This document shows positions 44,441 to 55,928 of a DNA stretch of 64,000 bases, in pieces (the first letter of the stretch is position 1; every line of letters starts with the position of its first letter). The stretch lies in assembly GCA_033065855.1 (NCBI GenBank), contig JAVXUO010002340.1, positions 310,001 to 374,000 of the forward strand, in the 5' to 3' direction. The notes below the pieces were generated by a model. That model was not told the origin of the DNA and did not search any database. It saw only the letters and a list, made by a program, of their open reading frames with translations. The translations under genes and the position numbers were made by a program. The stretch is from Escallonia rubra. Its lineage: Eukaryota > Streptophyta > Magnoliopsida > Escalloniales > Escalloniaceae.

Positions 44441-45312
44441 AGTGCTCCGGCACGAAGACTCCCCTTCTGCCAGGTAGACGGCTCCTCCGGGATGCTACCT
44501 TGGCCGGCCAGGTAGACGACTCCTCCGGGATGCTACTTCGGCCTGCGGAATAGGCGACTCCTCCGGGACACTATCTCCGTCAGGGTGCCTGCGTGACTGG
44601 CCTACGTGCTCTGGCACTGGGGGCTTGCGTCGGCACCCCTAGGGACTATGACCCCCGGGTCACTCCGAGACGGGAGCAGGTCTTCGGAGGGCATCGCGCC
44701 TAGTTCACCTGGCAGTTGGGCGTCGGGTCTTCCCCACCGCTGCCAGGCCTGTGGGACTCCGCAAGGGCTTGGATTGGAGGCTAGATCAAGGGGTTTCTCT
44801 GGCCGCATCGACGCGGTGGGAGCCAGTCTTTCCAGACAGACAGAGTGACGCTGTGCGGGGCAGGCCGGATGAATATGCGATTCGACAGTTCGTGGAGCAC
44901 CGGCACCCGTGGACCCCCTGGTGATGTGTCACTCCCAGGGAGCACCACGTGTCGGTTTATGACATCATCATCTCAATCTCTATAAATAGAGGTCTTGAGA
45001 ATTCATTTGGAGGGGATTTAACAGTTGGACATTTTCAGAACATATTTCACTTTCTCACTCTAGAATCCTAGAGAGAGAAACATACAGGACCCTGACTTTG
45101 GACCTAAGCATCGGACTGTGACTGTCGTCGTATATTCATCTCGCGCTATCGCCCTCGCAGCACTGCCACCCTCAAGTTCTGTCTGGGAAGCCCTTGGTCT
45201 CTGCCCTTGTTCCACCCTTGCTGTGTCTCACATCAACATACTTGGAAGCTGACTCGGACTACAGCCTTTGTGGCACCTCCACGTAAGTAAGAACCCACTT
45301 TCCTTGGCATCA

Positions 45313-45545
45313 CAGTCCTTCAACAATTCCAACCACCGTCTCTGTCTCATATTCAACTCTTTTTGTGTGAACTCTTTTTGTGTGAACATGTATTTCAAAC
45401 TCTTATGATCAGTATTAATTTCACACGGTTTACCGTCAAATAATGACGCCAAATCCTTACTGCAAAAATAACAGCTGCTAATTCCAAGTGATGGGTAGGA
45501 TAATTCAGCGCATGCTGCTTAGGTTGTCTGGAGGCATAAGCAATT
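45313..45545 (-). pseudogene. Unit D RNase H, N-terminal part
   Basis: Resumes at the TSD CAGTC. It includes [19 protein letters not shown] with the 15-bp duplication shared with units C and E, and one frameshift near 45435. Confidence 0.82.
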
Positions 45546-45548
45546 ACC

Positions 45549-46854
45549 TTACCCCCGTTGCATGAGCACACTATAGATGACGAACCTTCCAGATTCAGAT
45601 GGCAGTGTCAAGACTGGTCCCGAAACTAAACTTTTCTTCAATTCTTGACAACTCCTTTCACATTCTTCTGTCCACCGAAATTTGGCATACTTTTTTGTCA
45701 ACTGGGTCAAAGGATTAGAAATGCGAGAGAAACCTTCGACATACCTCTTATAATAACCTACTAGTCCCAAGAAACTTCTAATTTCTGTGACGGCGGTCGG
45801 CCTCTCCCAATTGACAATTGCTTCATAGGATCCACAGATATCCCATCTTTAGTCACTACATGACCCAAGAACGAAACTTGTTCTAACCCAAACTCACACT
45901 TATTGAACTTCGCAAATGTCTTTCATGCTCCTCCCTACTCTTCGAATAAACCAAAATATCATCTATAAAGACAATCACAAACAGATCCATGTACTTTTTA
46001 AACACCCTGTTCATTAGGTCCATAAATGCAGCCGCAGCTTTCATCAGACGGAAAGGCACTACTAAAAATTTGTAATGGCCATACCGCGTCCTAAAAGTAG
46101 TCTTTGGTACACCCTCCTTCTTCACCTTAAGTTGATGGTACCCTAATCGAAGGTCTATTTTTGTGAAGTACCTTGCACCTTGAAGTTGACCAAATAGGTC
46201 GTCGATTCTTGGCAGGGGATATCTATTTCGGACTGCCAGGCGATTAAGCTCCCTATAGCCGATACATAAACGCATGCTCCCATCCCTCTTCTTAAAAAAT
46301 GGTACTGGCGCACCCCATGGAGACACACTAGGACGAATCATACCCTTGTCTAAAAGTTCTTGTAATTGCTCCTTTAGTTCCTTAAGTTCAGTAGGAGCCA
46401 ACCTGTAGGGTGCTTTGGGAATAGGTGATCCACCTGGAGTCAAATCAAAAGTGAACTCGATCTCCCTATCTAGCGGAAAGACAGGCAAGTCTTCTGGAAA
46501 CACTTCTGAACATTCACGAACCGCAGGGACATCCTCTAGCCTGACTCCAGTTACGCGAGTGTCGTGGATGTAAGCAAAATAACCTCTACAACCGTTCATC
46601 TGAAGGCGTTTGGCACGCAGAGACGAAATCAAATTAATTAGGGTACTGACTCTAGCCCCTTGAATCTTAAATTCGAGCTGATTCAGAATTAAAAATAAAA
46701 CTTCTATGCTAAAGCAGTCTATCCTGGCATGATTGTAAGACAACCAATACACACCCAAAATCACATGGAAGTCTTTCATATCTAGCGGAATTAAATCCAC
46801 CGTCAACACTCTATCATCGACAATGATGGAGTGTATACTTAGCACCATAAACAT
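45549..46854 (-). pseudogene. Unit D reverse transcriptase and protease C-terminus
   Basis: 45883-46854 is the longest uninterrupted RT frame of the array (323 codons). It runs from the protease end V-I-L-G-V-Y-W-L through [23 protein letters not shown] and F-I-D-D-I-L-V-Y-S to the shared deletion after F-I-D-D. The connection region is at 45549-45770. The protease active-site half is deleted with gag. Confidence 0.86.
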
Positions 46855-46967
46855 AAATAAGCCTAATAATGCTTACACACTAATCATGCACTAATCCTAA
46901 CAAGCACGGAAGCTTGAAACTAACATGTCTTAAATTGGTTCTAAGAGTCTACAGAATCTTTAACCTA

Positions 46968-46980
46968 GGCTCTGGTAATA
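46968..46980 (-). other. Unit D primer-binding site (degraded)
   Basis: TATTACCAGAGCC on the minus strand. It has the ACCAGAG variant shared with C and F plus further changes. Confidence 0.6.
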
Positions 46981-46983
46981 AAC

Positions 46984-48497
46984 TCTAACGCCCCCGACCT
47001 TGGGATCCGTTACCACGTATACTTCAAGTTTTAATCAGCGCATTCTAATAAATAATCAGTTACACCATGGTATAAAGCTGAGTGTCTAATCCATTATCGA
47101 CCAAATATCTTCAAAAGATAGAGGCTTAATTAAAACCCAGCCTCTTACAATCCATCTAATCACAAAAGAATAATCAATCCCCAAATTCTATTTCAAAAGC
47201 CTAATGCCAGGTCAAATTACCCGCATTCGGGTAAAGTTCTCAAAAAGGAATACATTGTTTTCACACACTAACAAAATAGAAGCTCGAATTCCCCAAGTGT
47301 GCCATGCTTCTAATCATGTCTACCACCCGTGCTAAGGGACGAAGCAAACAAATCGGGAATGCGCTGAAATAGCCCAGTAAGGGGAAATCAAATGGAAATC
47401 AAATACATAATTCGTATTCCGAAACAAAGGCTTAACCTTGACGAACAAGCAATAGCAATTGGCATTAATGTCTGTAAGGCGAATCCAATATATGCAATGA
47501 TCATTAATGGCCATAGGCCCAAAGCAAACACCAAACCCAAAGGTACGAAATGCATACCGGTAGCGTAATAGCCCTCAACATGAGCACTATCCAGAAGCCA
47601 TTAAAAGAGACTACAGAAGCCACTAAGGTGGCCAAAAAAGTCAATATGTGACTACGTAAGTCTTAAAGACTCCCTTTTTAACAAAAGATTGTTCATCTTA
47701 ATGATCATGTACAATTTACGAATTGCAAACTCAAAAGCAACGAAGGCAAATAGGAAGCAATTTGAACAAAACTCCAAAGTTGTACGACCACTAATAAAGT
47801 GATACTATGTAACGAATCCCTACCACAGCAAGAAGTATGAAATCCCTTACCTTAATCAAGCTTTTAGTAAGAAATCCTCAAGCACCGGCCTTAGAATCTA
47901 AAGAGCCTCCCTAGCCTTCTCCCCCCCCCCCCTCTCTCCCCCCCCCCACCTTAAGAAAGAGAAGCAAGAGAACCCAAAAGAAAAAGGCTAGAAAAGAAAA
48001 ATGAAGCTATTTAAAGGAAAAAAGTCCTAAGTTGGCTTACAGTAACACTCCCCCAACTTTTGATACTTATTCAAAATGCACCCAAAACTTTCTAATATTT
48101 ATAAAAAAGGGATCTTACACTTTCATTCGAAGGAAAGACTATTCCTTCGACTGAATCCTTCAGCCGCGAAATAATCTCCTTCGCCCCTGTTCTTCTCATT
48201 CGACTGAATCCATTTCATTTGACCCAAACCATCATTCCATTCGACTGAATCCTTCGGTCCCCTCTTTTCTCGATTTAAAACACTTTTCATTCGAAGCAAA
48301 ACTTTTTCTTCGAATGAATCTTTCAGTAGCTCCATTATATTTCTGCCTAACGAAGATTGATTCGAATGAATCGGGATTCATTCGACCGAATCCTTCAGAG
48401 AGGGTTTAACGACCAATTTCATCTAATGATTTGAATTATCCTTCAATCTATTTTCCAACAGATATAATCATTCTTAGCATAAAAAGGGGCTCTTACA
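46984..48497 (-). repeat. Gypsy LTR4
   Basis: 1514 bp, TCTAACGCC (mutated terminus) to GGGGCTCTTACA. It contains a long poly-C/CT run at 47921-47949. Confidence 0.9.
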
Positions 48498-48574
48498 TTC
48501 TCCCCACCTTAAAAGAATTATGTCCCCAGAATGAAACATACCTTAATCATAGAAAAGTTACGCGTGCTTTTTAC

Positions 48575-49989
48575 GTATAACATCCTCGAGTTCCAGAGTA
48601 GCGTCCCTCTAAGAATGGTTATGCTGTAATACCTTCACAAAAGCTATTATCTTAGAGCGCGTGACACCTTCGCCACGTTCCAGGATGCGATCTGGTTGCT
48701 CCTCATAAGATAGATCTTCTCTAACTTGAATAAGCTCAAACTTAATAACATGCGAAGCATCAAAAACATACTTCCTCAAGGTTGAAACTATGGAAAACAT
48801 TATGTATCTTTGACAAATTTGGAGGCAAGGCTAAACGATAAGAAAGTATACCAATTCGCTCTAAGATTTCAAACGGTCTAATATACCTTTCAGACAGCTT
48901 TCCCTCCTTCCCAAAGTTCAAGACTCCTTTCCACGAGGATACTCGCAAAAACACATGATCACCAACGTCAAATTCGAGCTCACGACGCCTCATATATGCG
49001 TAACTCTTCTATTGGCTCTGTGCAGTCTTAAGTTTGTTCCTAATCACTTGGATCTTGTTTGCGGTGATTTGAACAAGTTCTGAACCTATAAATTTCCTTT
49101 CTCCAACCTCACTCCAACAAATTGGTGATCGACATCTTCTTCCATAAAGAGCCTCAAATGGTGTCATCTGAATGCTAGCATGATAACTGTTATTGTAAGC
49201 AAATTATATCAATGGTAAGTTATTATCCCAACTACCTCAAAAATCCAAAACACGAGCTTGCAGCATGTCCTCCAATGTCTGAATGGTTCGATCAGATCGC
49301 CCGTCTGTTTGTGGATGGAAAGTTGTGTTGAGATTAAGTCGTGTATCCGTGGCCTCTTGCAAACCACCCAAAAGCGTGAGGTAAATCTTGGGTCTCTATC
49401 TGACACAATAGATAAAGGCACTCCCAGCAACCTAAGTATTCCTCGAACGTACAAGTTAGCAAGTACCTCGACCGAATCCTTGTTCCTTATGGCTAAAAAG
49501 TGAGCTGCTTTGGTCAAACGGTCAACTATCACCCATATTGCATCGTGTCGCTTTGTAGTTGGCGGCAATCCAACCACAAAATCCATCGTTATATGCTCCC
49601 ACTCCACTCAGGAATAACAAGTGGTTGTAACCTCCCAATAGGTCTCTGGTGTTCTGCGTTAACCCGCTGATACACCAAACATCTGGCCACAAAGTCCGCT
49701 ACCTCTCTTTTCATCCCGCAAATTCTGGTACATCTTGGTACTACTCGGGTGAACCGCAAAAGGTGAATTGTGTGCCTCCGTAAGAATTCCTTTCTTCAAT
49801 TTCGGATTCGAGGGAACACACAGTCTCCGAACCCATACGAAGAATACCCTCGCTATCCAATCTGAAGTCTGTGTAACCACCTTCTTTAACTTTGTCACTA
49901 ATCTTGGCCAATTCGGGGTCTGACGCTTGAGCCACCTTAATCTTCTCTATCAATGATGGTTGAACTTCCAAATGTGCCAAATTACCCAC
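48575..49989 (-). pseudogene. Unit E integrase with chromodomain
   Basis: Chromodomain-like part at 48609-48800, ending at the shared TAG 48611-48609; C-terminal block at 48760-48993; core at 49209-49607 with E-H-I-T-M-D-F-V-V-G-L-P and [10 protein letters not shown]; zinc-binding part at 49659-49898. A one-base deletion (CCACCC for CCACCCC near 49370) shifts the core frame; unit F has the same deletion. The L-P-L-I-E TAA is near 49200. Confidence 0.86.
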
Positions 49990-50324
49990 AAGAATTTGGA
50001 ACTCTTACCTCGACTTCTAACTTCTCCTAATTCTTCCAACAATTGAGGTTGTCTAGTAAGCATAGCAGAAAGTCTTCCTATACTCTTCCTACTTAGCGCA
50101 TCCGCCACAACATTAGCCTTACATGGATGGTACAAAATGGTGCAATCACAGTCCTTCAACAATTCCAACCACCGTCTCTGTCTTATATTCAACTCTTTTT
50201 GTGTGAACTCTTTTTGTGTGAACTTGTATTTCAAACTCTTATGATCCGTATTAATTTCACACGCTTCACCGTACAAATAATGACGCCAAATCCTTAGTGC
50301 AAAAATCACAGCTGCTAATTCCAA
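49950..50324 (-). pseudogene. Unit E RNase H
   Basis: [19 protein letters not shown] and A-D-A-L-S-R-K-S, with the 15-bp F-T-Q-K-E duplication. Two one-base insertions in the following linker (near 49981 and 50029) are shared with unit F. Confidence 0.86.
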
Positions 50325-50385
50325 GTTATGGGTAGGATAATTCAGCGCATGCTATTTATGTTGTCCGGAGGCATAAGCAATTACG

Positions 50386-51468
50386 TTACCCCCGTTGCAT
50401 GAGCACACTATAGATGATGAACCCTCCAGATTCAGATGGCAGTGTCAAGACTGGTCCCGAAACTAAACGCTTCTTCAATTCTTGAAAACTCTTTTCACAT
50501 TCTTCTATCCACCGAAATTTGGCATACTTTCTTGTCAACTGGGTCAAAGGAATAGAAATGCGAGAGAAACCTTCGGCATACCTCCTATAATAACCTGCTA
50601 GTCCCAAGAAACTTCTAATTTCTGTCACGAAGGTCGGCCTCTCCCAATTCACAATTGCTTCGTAGGATCCACAGATATCCCATCTTTAGTCACTACATGA
50701 CCCAAGAACGAAACTTGTTCTAACCAAAACTCACACTTATTGAACTTGGAAAATGTCTTTCTTGCTCCTCCCTGCTCTTGGAATAAACCAATATATCATC
50801 TATAAAGACAATCACAAACAGATCCAGGCACTTTATAAACACCCTGTTCATTAGGTCCATAAATGCGGCCGCAACTTTCATCAGACGGAAAGGCATTACT
50901 AAAAATTCGTAATGGCCATACCGCGTCCTAAAAGCAGTCTTCGGTACATCCTCCTTCTTCACCTTAAGTTGATGGTACCCTGATCGAAGGTCTATTTTCG
51001 CGAAGTACCTTGCACCATGAAGTTGATCAAAAAGGTCGTCGATTCTAGGAAGGGGATATTTATTTCGGACTGCCAGGTGATTAAGCTCCCTATAGCCGAT
51101 ACATAAACGCATGCTCCCATCCCTCTTCTTAACAAATAGTACCGGCGCACCCCATGGAGACACACTAGGACGAATCATACCCTTGTCTAAAAATTCTTGT
51201 AATTGCTCCTTTAGTTCCTTAAGTTCAGTAGGAGCCAACCTGTAGGGTGCTTTGGGAATAGGTGCGGGTCCAGGAATCAAATTAATAGTGAACTCGATCT
51301 CCCTATCTGGCGGAAGGCCAGGCAAGTCTTCGGAAACACATCTGAACATTCACGAACCACAGGGACGTCCTCTAGCCTGTCTCCGGTTATGCGAGTGTCG
51401 TGGATGTAAGCAAAACAACCTCTACAACCCTTCATCTGAAGGCGTTTGGCACGCAGAGACGAAATCAA
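50386..51468 (-). pseudogene. Unit E reverse transcriptase
   Basis: RT at 50720-51349 with [24 protein letters not shown] and F-I-D-D-I-L-V-Y-S; connection region at 50386-50652. A one-base loss near 51330 breaks the frame with the upstream linker (51277-51468). Confidence 0.87.
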
Positions 51469-51544
51469 ATTAGTTGGGGTACTGACTCTAGCCCCTTGAA
51501 TCTTGAATTCGGGCTGATTCGGAATAAAAAATAAAACTTATGTG

Positions 51545-51830
51545 CTAAAGCAGTCTATCCTGGCATGATTGTAAGACAACCAATCCACACCCAAAATCAC
51601 ATCGAAGTCCTTCATATCTAGTGGAATTAATCCACCGTCAACACTCTATCATCGACAATGATGGAGCAAGAACTGTATACTCTAGAGGCAACCACAGAGT
51701 TTCCAGTGGGGGCTTCAACATAGTGTTTAGTTTCCGGGCTTCTAGGGTTGACAGTCAAATGCTTACAAAAAGATGCTGAAACGAGTGAGTGTGTGCCACC
51801 GGGATCTACTAACGTAAGTGCCTTCTTGTC
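51545..51830 (-). pseudogene. Unit E aspartic protease
   Basis: L-V-D-P-G-G-T-H-S-L-V near 51790-51815, with Pro in place of Ser/Thr. A frameshift near 51630 precedes the V-I-L-G-V-D-W-L part. Confidence 0.83.
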
Positions 51831-52778
51831 ACAGACTTCAAAGGTACCTGTTACAACATCATTTGACGCTCCCGCCTCGTGAGTCGTCATGGCAAAGACT
51901 CTGGCACGTCCCTCCTGTGTTCTTGGCTCATCATCCTCTTTCTTATTCCACTTCTGATCACAGGAAGGCTTCGTGCAGTTTCTGGCCATGTGTCCCATTG
52001 CTCCGCAATTATAACACGCACTCGTCTCCTTATAGGACGGCGAGGTCCAAGATATTTTCCACAAATAGTACAATTTCTAGTATCACTTTGAGTCTCCTGC
52101 CTTTGCCCCGATCCCCCTAACAATCTTCTCTTGACATCTGATGCTGGTTCCCATCCATTTCCAGAGTTCTCTTCATTACGGTTGCGCCCCATCCACCACT
52201 TGTGCATAGGTAAGGTTATCCAGAATAGACATATGTCGCCTTATCTCAAAGCACAGTCCCTCTCGAAACTTACGTGCACGATGAGCCTCGTCTTGAACAA
52301 GATGCGAGGCAAATCTTAAAAGTCGCGCAAATCGCTCCTCGTACTCCGTGATCATCTCATTTAGATGCTGAGCGATCCACATGAAGTCGCTCTCCATGGC
52401 CTCCTTCACATTTGGGGGAAAATACTTCGTGAAGAAGCGGTCATGAAATGCTTGCCATGTGAGATCTCCTTTCGCTTTTACCTTCATCATCCTTAAGGTA
52501 ATCTTCCACCATTGGTCTGCCTCGCCTGTAAACTGAAAATTTGCTAACTTCACCTTCTGTTTGTCTTAGCACCCTAACACCTCGAATACCTTATCCAACT
52601 CATTAGCCCAAGTCTCCGCAACGACATGATCCACAGCCCTATCGAACTTATTTTGACGCAAACTCGTGAACTGTTTCAAGATCGCAGCGTTAGCTGCAAC
52701 CTGTGTAGCGTAGGGTTCTTCATCTCCTCTTCCACCTCGGCCTCCTCTGCCACCACGAATTCCACCGCGGTTACTCAT
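51831..52778 (-). pseudogene. Unit E gag
   Basis: Start ATG at 52778. TAA after V-F-E-V-L-G-C at 52568-52566 (shared with C and F). Gag domain at 52176-52553; zinc knuckle C-Y-N-C-G-A-M-G-H-M-A-R-N-C intact near 51985-52020. Confidence 0.86.
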
Positions 52779-52912
52779 CCTGATTAGCACCATAAACATA
52801 AATAAGCCTAATAATGCTTACACACTAATCATGCACTAATCCTAACAAGCACGGAAGCTTGAAACTAACATGTCTTAAATTGGTTCTAAGAGTCTACAGA
52901 ATCTTTAACCTA

Positions 52913-52925
52913 GGCTCTGATACCA
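52913..52925 (-). other. Unit E primer-binding site
   Basis: A perfect TGGTATCAGAGCC, as in unit B and unlike C, D and F. Confidence 0.82.
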
Positions 52926-52928
52926 AAC

Positions 52929-54439
52929 TGTAACGCCCCCGACCTTGGGAGCCGTTACCACATATACTTCAAGTCTTAATCAGCGCATTCTAATAAATAA
53001 TCAGTTACACCATGGTATAAAGTTGAGCGTCTAATCCATTTTCTACAAAATATGTTCAAAACATAGAGGCTTTATTAAAACCCAGCCTCTTACTATCCAT
53101 CTGATCACAAAAGAATAATCAATCCCCAAATTCGATTTCAAAAGTCTAATGCCAGGTCAAATTACCCGCATTCGGGTAAAGTTCTCAAAAAGGAATACAT
53201 TGTTTTGACACACTAACAAAATAGAAGCTCGAATTCCCAAGCGTGCCATGCTTCTAATCATGTCTACCACCTGTGGTAAGGGACAAAGCAAACAAATCGG
53301 GAATGAGCTGAAATAGCCCAGTAAGGGGAAATCAAATGGAAAGCAAATACATTAATTCGTATTCCGAAACAAAGCCTTAACCTTGACGAACAAGCAATAG
53401 CAATTGGCATTAATGTCTGTAAGGCGAATCCAATATACGGAATGATCATTAATGGCCATAGGCCCAAAGCGAACACAAAACCCAAAGGTACGAAATGCAT
53501 ACCGGTAGCGTAATAGCCCTCAACATGAGGACTATCCAGAAGCCACTAAAAGAGACTACAAAAGCCACTAAGGTGGCCACAAAAGTCAATATGTGACTAC
53601 GAAAGTCTTAAAGACTCCCTTTTTAACAAAAGATTGTTCATCTTAATGATCATGTACAATTTACGAATTGCAAACTCAAAAGCAACGAAGGCAAATAGGA
53701 AGCAATTTGAACAAAACTCCAAAGCTGTACGACAACTAGTAAAGTGATACTATGTAACGAATCCCTACCACAGCAAGAAGTACGAAATCCCTTACCTTAA
53801 TCAAGCTTTTAGTAAGAAATCCTCAAGCACCGGCCTTAGAATCTAAAGAGCCTCCCTAGCCTTCTCCCCCCCCCCCTCTCTCTCTCCACCTTTAAGAAAG
53901 AGAAGCAAGAGAACCCAAAAGAAAAGGGCTAGAAAGGAAAATGAAGCTATTTAAAGGAAAAAAGTCCTAAGTTGGCAATTTACACTAACACTCCCCCAAC
54001 TTTTGATACTTATTCAAAATGCACCCAAAACTTTCTAATATTTATAAAAAAGGAGCTTACACTTTTATTCGAAGGAAAGACTATTCCTTCAATTGAATCC
54101 CTCAGCCGTGATATAATCTCCTTCGCCCCTGCTCTTTTCGTTCGACTGAATCCATTTCATTTGACCCAAAACATCATTCCATTCGACTGAATGCTTCGGT
54201 CCCCTATTTTCTCGATTTAAAACACTATTCATTCGAAGCAAAACTTTTTCTTCGAATGAATATTTCAGTAGCTCCATTATATTTCTGCCTAACGAAGATT
54301 GATTAGAATGAATCGGGATTCATTCGACCGAATCCTTCAGAGAGGGTTTAACGACCAATTTCATCTAATGATTTGATTTATCCTTTAATCTATTTTCCAA
54401 CAGATATAATCATTCTTAGCATAAAAAGCGGCTCTTACA
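52929..54439 (-). repeat. Gypsy LTR5
   Basis: 1511 bp with intact TGTAACGCC and CTTACA termini. Contains the recurrent hydrophobic frame at 53264-53500. Confidence 0.9.
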
Positions 54440-54516
54440 TTCTCCCCACCTTAAAAGAATTATGTCCCCGGAATTAAACATACCTTAATCATCGAAAAGT
54501 TACGCGTGCTTTTTAC

Positions 54517-55928
54517 GTATAACATCCTCGAGTTCCCAAGTAGCGTCCCTCTAAGAATGGTTATGCTGTAATACCTTCACAAAAGCTATCCTCTTAGAGC
54601 GCGTGACACCTTCGTCACGTTCCAGGATGCGATCTGGTTGCTCCTCATAAGCTAGATCTTCTCTAACTTGAATAAGCTCAAACTCAATAACATGCAAAGG
54701 GAAAACATACTTCCTCAAGGTTGAAACTATGAAAAACATTATGTATCTTTGACAAATTTGGAGGCAAGGCTAAACGATAAGCAAGTATACCAATTCGCTT
54801 TAAGATTTCAAACGGTCTAATATACCTTTAAGACAACTTTCCCTTCTTCCCAAAGTTCAAGACTCCTTTCCACGAGGATACTCGTAAAAACACATGATCA
54901 CCAACGTCAAATCGAGCTCACAACGCCTCATATACGCGTAACTCTTCTGTTGGCTCTGTGCAGTCTTAAGTTTGTTCCTAATCACTTGGATCTTGTTTGC
55001 GGTGATTAGAACAAGTTCTGAACCTATCAATTTCCTTTCTCCAACCTCACTCCAACAAATTGGTGATCGACATCTTCTTCCATAAAGAGCCTCAAATGGT
55101 GTCATCTGAATGCTAGAATGATAACTGTTATTGTAGGCAAATTATATCAATGGTAAGTGATTATCCCAACTACCTCAAAATTCCAAAACACGAGCTCGCA
55201 GCATGTCCTCCACTGTCTGGATAGTTCGATCAGATTGCCCGTCTGTTTGTGGATGGAAAGTGGTGTTGAGATTAAGTCGTGTATCCATGGCCTCTTGCAA
55301 ACCACCCAAAAGCGTGAGGTAAATCTTGGGTCTCTATCTGACACAATAGATAAAGGCATTCCGTGCAACCTAAGTATTCCTCGAACAAACAAGTTAGCAA
55401 GTACCTTGATCGAATCCTTGTTCGTTATGGCTAAAAAGTGAGCTGCCTTGGTCAAACGGTCAACTATCACCCATATTGCATCGTGTCGCTTTGTAGTGGG
55501 CGGCAATCCAACCACAAAACCCATCGTTATATGCTCCCACTTCCACTCAGGAATAACAAGTAGTTGTAACCTCCCAATAGGTCTCTGGTGTTCTGCGTTA
55601 ACCCGCTGATACACCAAACATCTGGCCACAAAGTCCGCTACCTCTCTTTTCATCCCGCAAATTCTGTTACATCTTCGTACTACTCGGGTGAACCGCAAAA
55701 GGTGAATTGTGTGCCTCCGAAAGAATCTCTTTCTACAATTTCGGATTCGAGGGAGCACACAGTCTCCGAACCCATACGAAGAATACCCTCGTTATCCAAT
55801 CTGAAGTCTGTGTAACCACCTTCTTTAACTTTGTCACTAATCTTGGGGAATTCGGGGTCTGACACTTGAACCACCTTAATCTTCTCTATCAATGATGGTT
55901 GAACTTCCAAATGTGCCAAATTACCCAC
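54517..55928 (-). pseudogene. Unit F integrase with chromodomain
   Basis: Chromodomain-like part at 54551-54739 with the shared TAG (54553-54551). The block with M-T-P-F-E-A-L-Y-G is at 54857-55105. The longest integrase core frame of the array is at 55147-55758, with [10 protein letters not shown] and the zinc-binding side C-G-M-K-R-E-V-A-D-F-V-A-R-C. It shares the CCACCC one-base deletion with unit E (near 55312). Confidence 0.86.

Larger units (their letters stand above)
35068..45312 (+). mobile_element. 10.2-kb Gag-only LTR retrotransposon (Tat/Ogre-like, non-autonomous)
   Basis: Two long LTRs (2952 and 2972 bp, TGTTCC...GGCATCA) flank a 4321-bp internal region with a PBS, gag and polypurine tract. 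No protease, RT, RNase H or integrase motif was seen in any frame. The TSD is CAGTA (35063-35067) and CAGTC (45313-45317), with one mismatch; the target gypsy sequence shows CAGTC is original. The last ~720 bp of the two LTRs differ at about ten positions, nearly all transitions, so insertion was fairly recent. It resembles LARD or TR-GAG elements but is larger than typical TR-GAGs. Relatives are at 25872 and 60416. Confidence 0.88.
42341..45312 (+). repeat. 3' LTR of the Gag-only element
   Basis: 2972 bp, TGTTCCTAACC to TTGGCATCA. It is nearly identical to the 5' LTR outside the repeat arrays. The 47-bp array has four copies (43000-43187) rather than three, the ~28-bp array is shorter (43196-43260), and the 169-bp array has units at 43718, 43887, 44056, 44225 and 44394. 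TATA box at 44981-44988. Confidence 0.9.
33438..46983 (-). mobile_element. Gypsy unit D, internal region (gag deleted, large insertion)
   Basis: Runs from the polypurine tract (33438) to the PBS (46968-46980, degraded to TATTACCAGAGCC). A 10.2-kb LTR element sits in its RNase H gene. Without it the unit is only about 3.3 kb, because about 1.1 kb from the protease start through almost all of gag is missing: sequence jumps from ATGATGGAG to TATACTTAGCACCAT at about 46828-46845. Confidence 0.87.
48498..52928 (-). mobile_element. Gypsy unit E, internal region
   Basis: A complete-length uninterrupted internal region (4431 bp) from the polypurine tract to the PBS (52913-52925). All genes are present in order and all are broken. 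A deletion near 52180 removes about 60 bp of gag. Confidence 0.9.

Noticed and set aside
47921-47949. Long poly-C/CT run (similar at 14279, 53867 and 60209) as a regulatory element
   Set aside because: Its length varies between LTR copies in the way expected of replication or sequencing slippage. No further signal.
53264-53500. Recurrent hydrophobic frame in gypsy LTRs as a possible small membrane protein
   Set aside because: The LTRs are almost identical by descent, the frame is broken in LTR2 and LTR4, and it starts at arbitrary ATGs. Kept only as a low-confidence note under LTR1.
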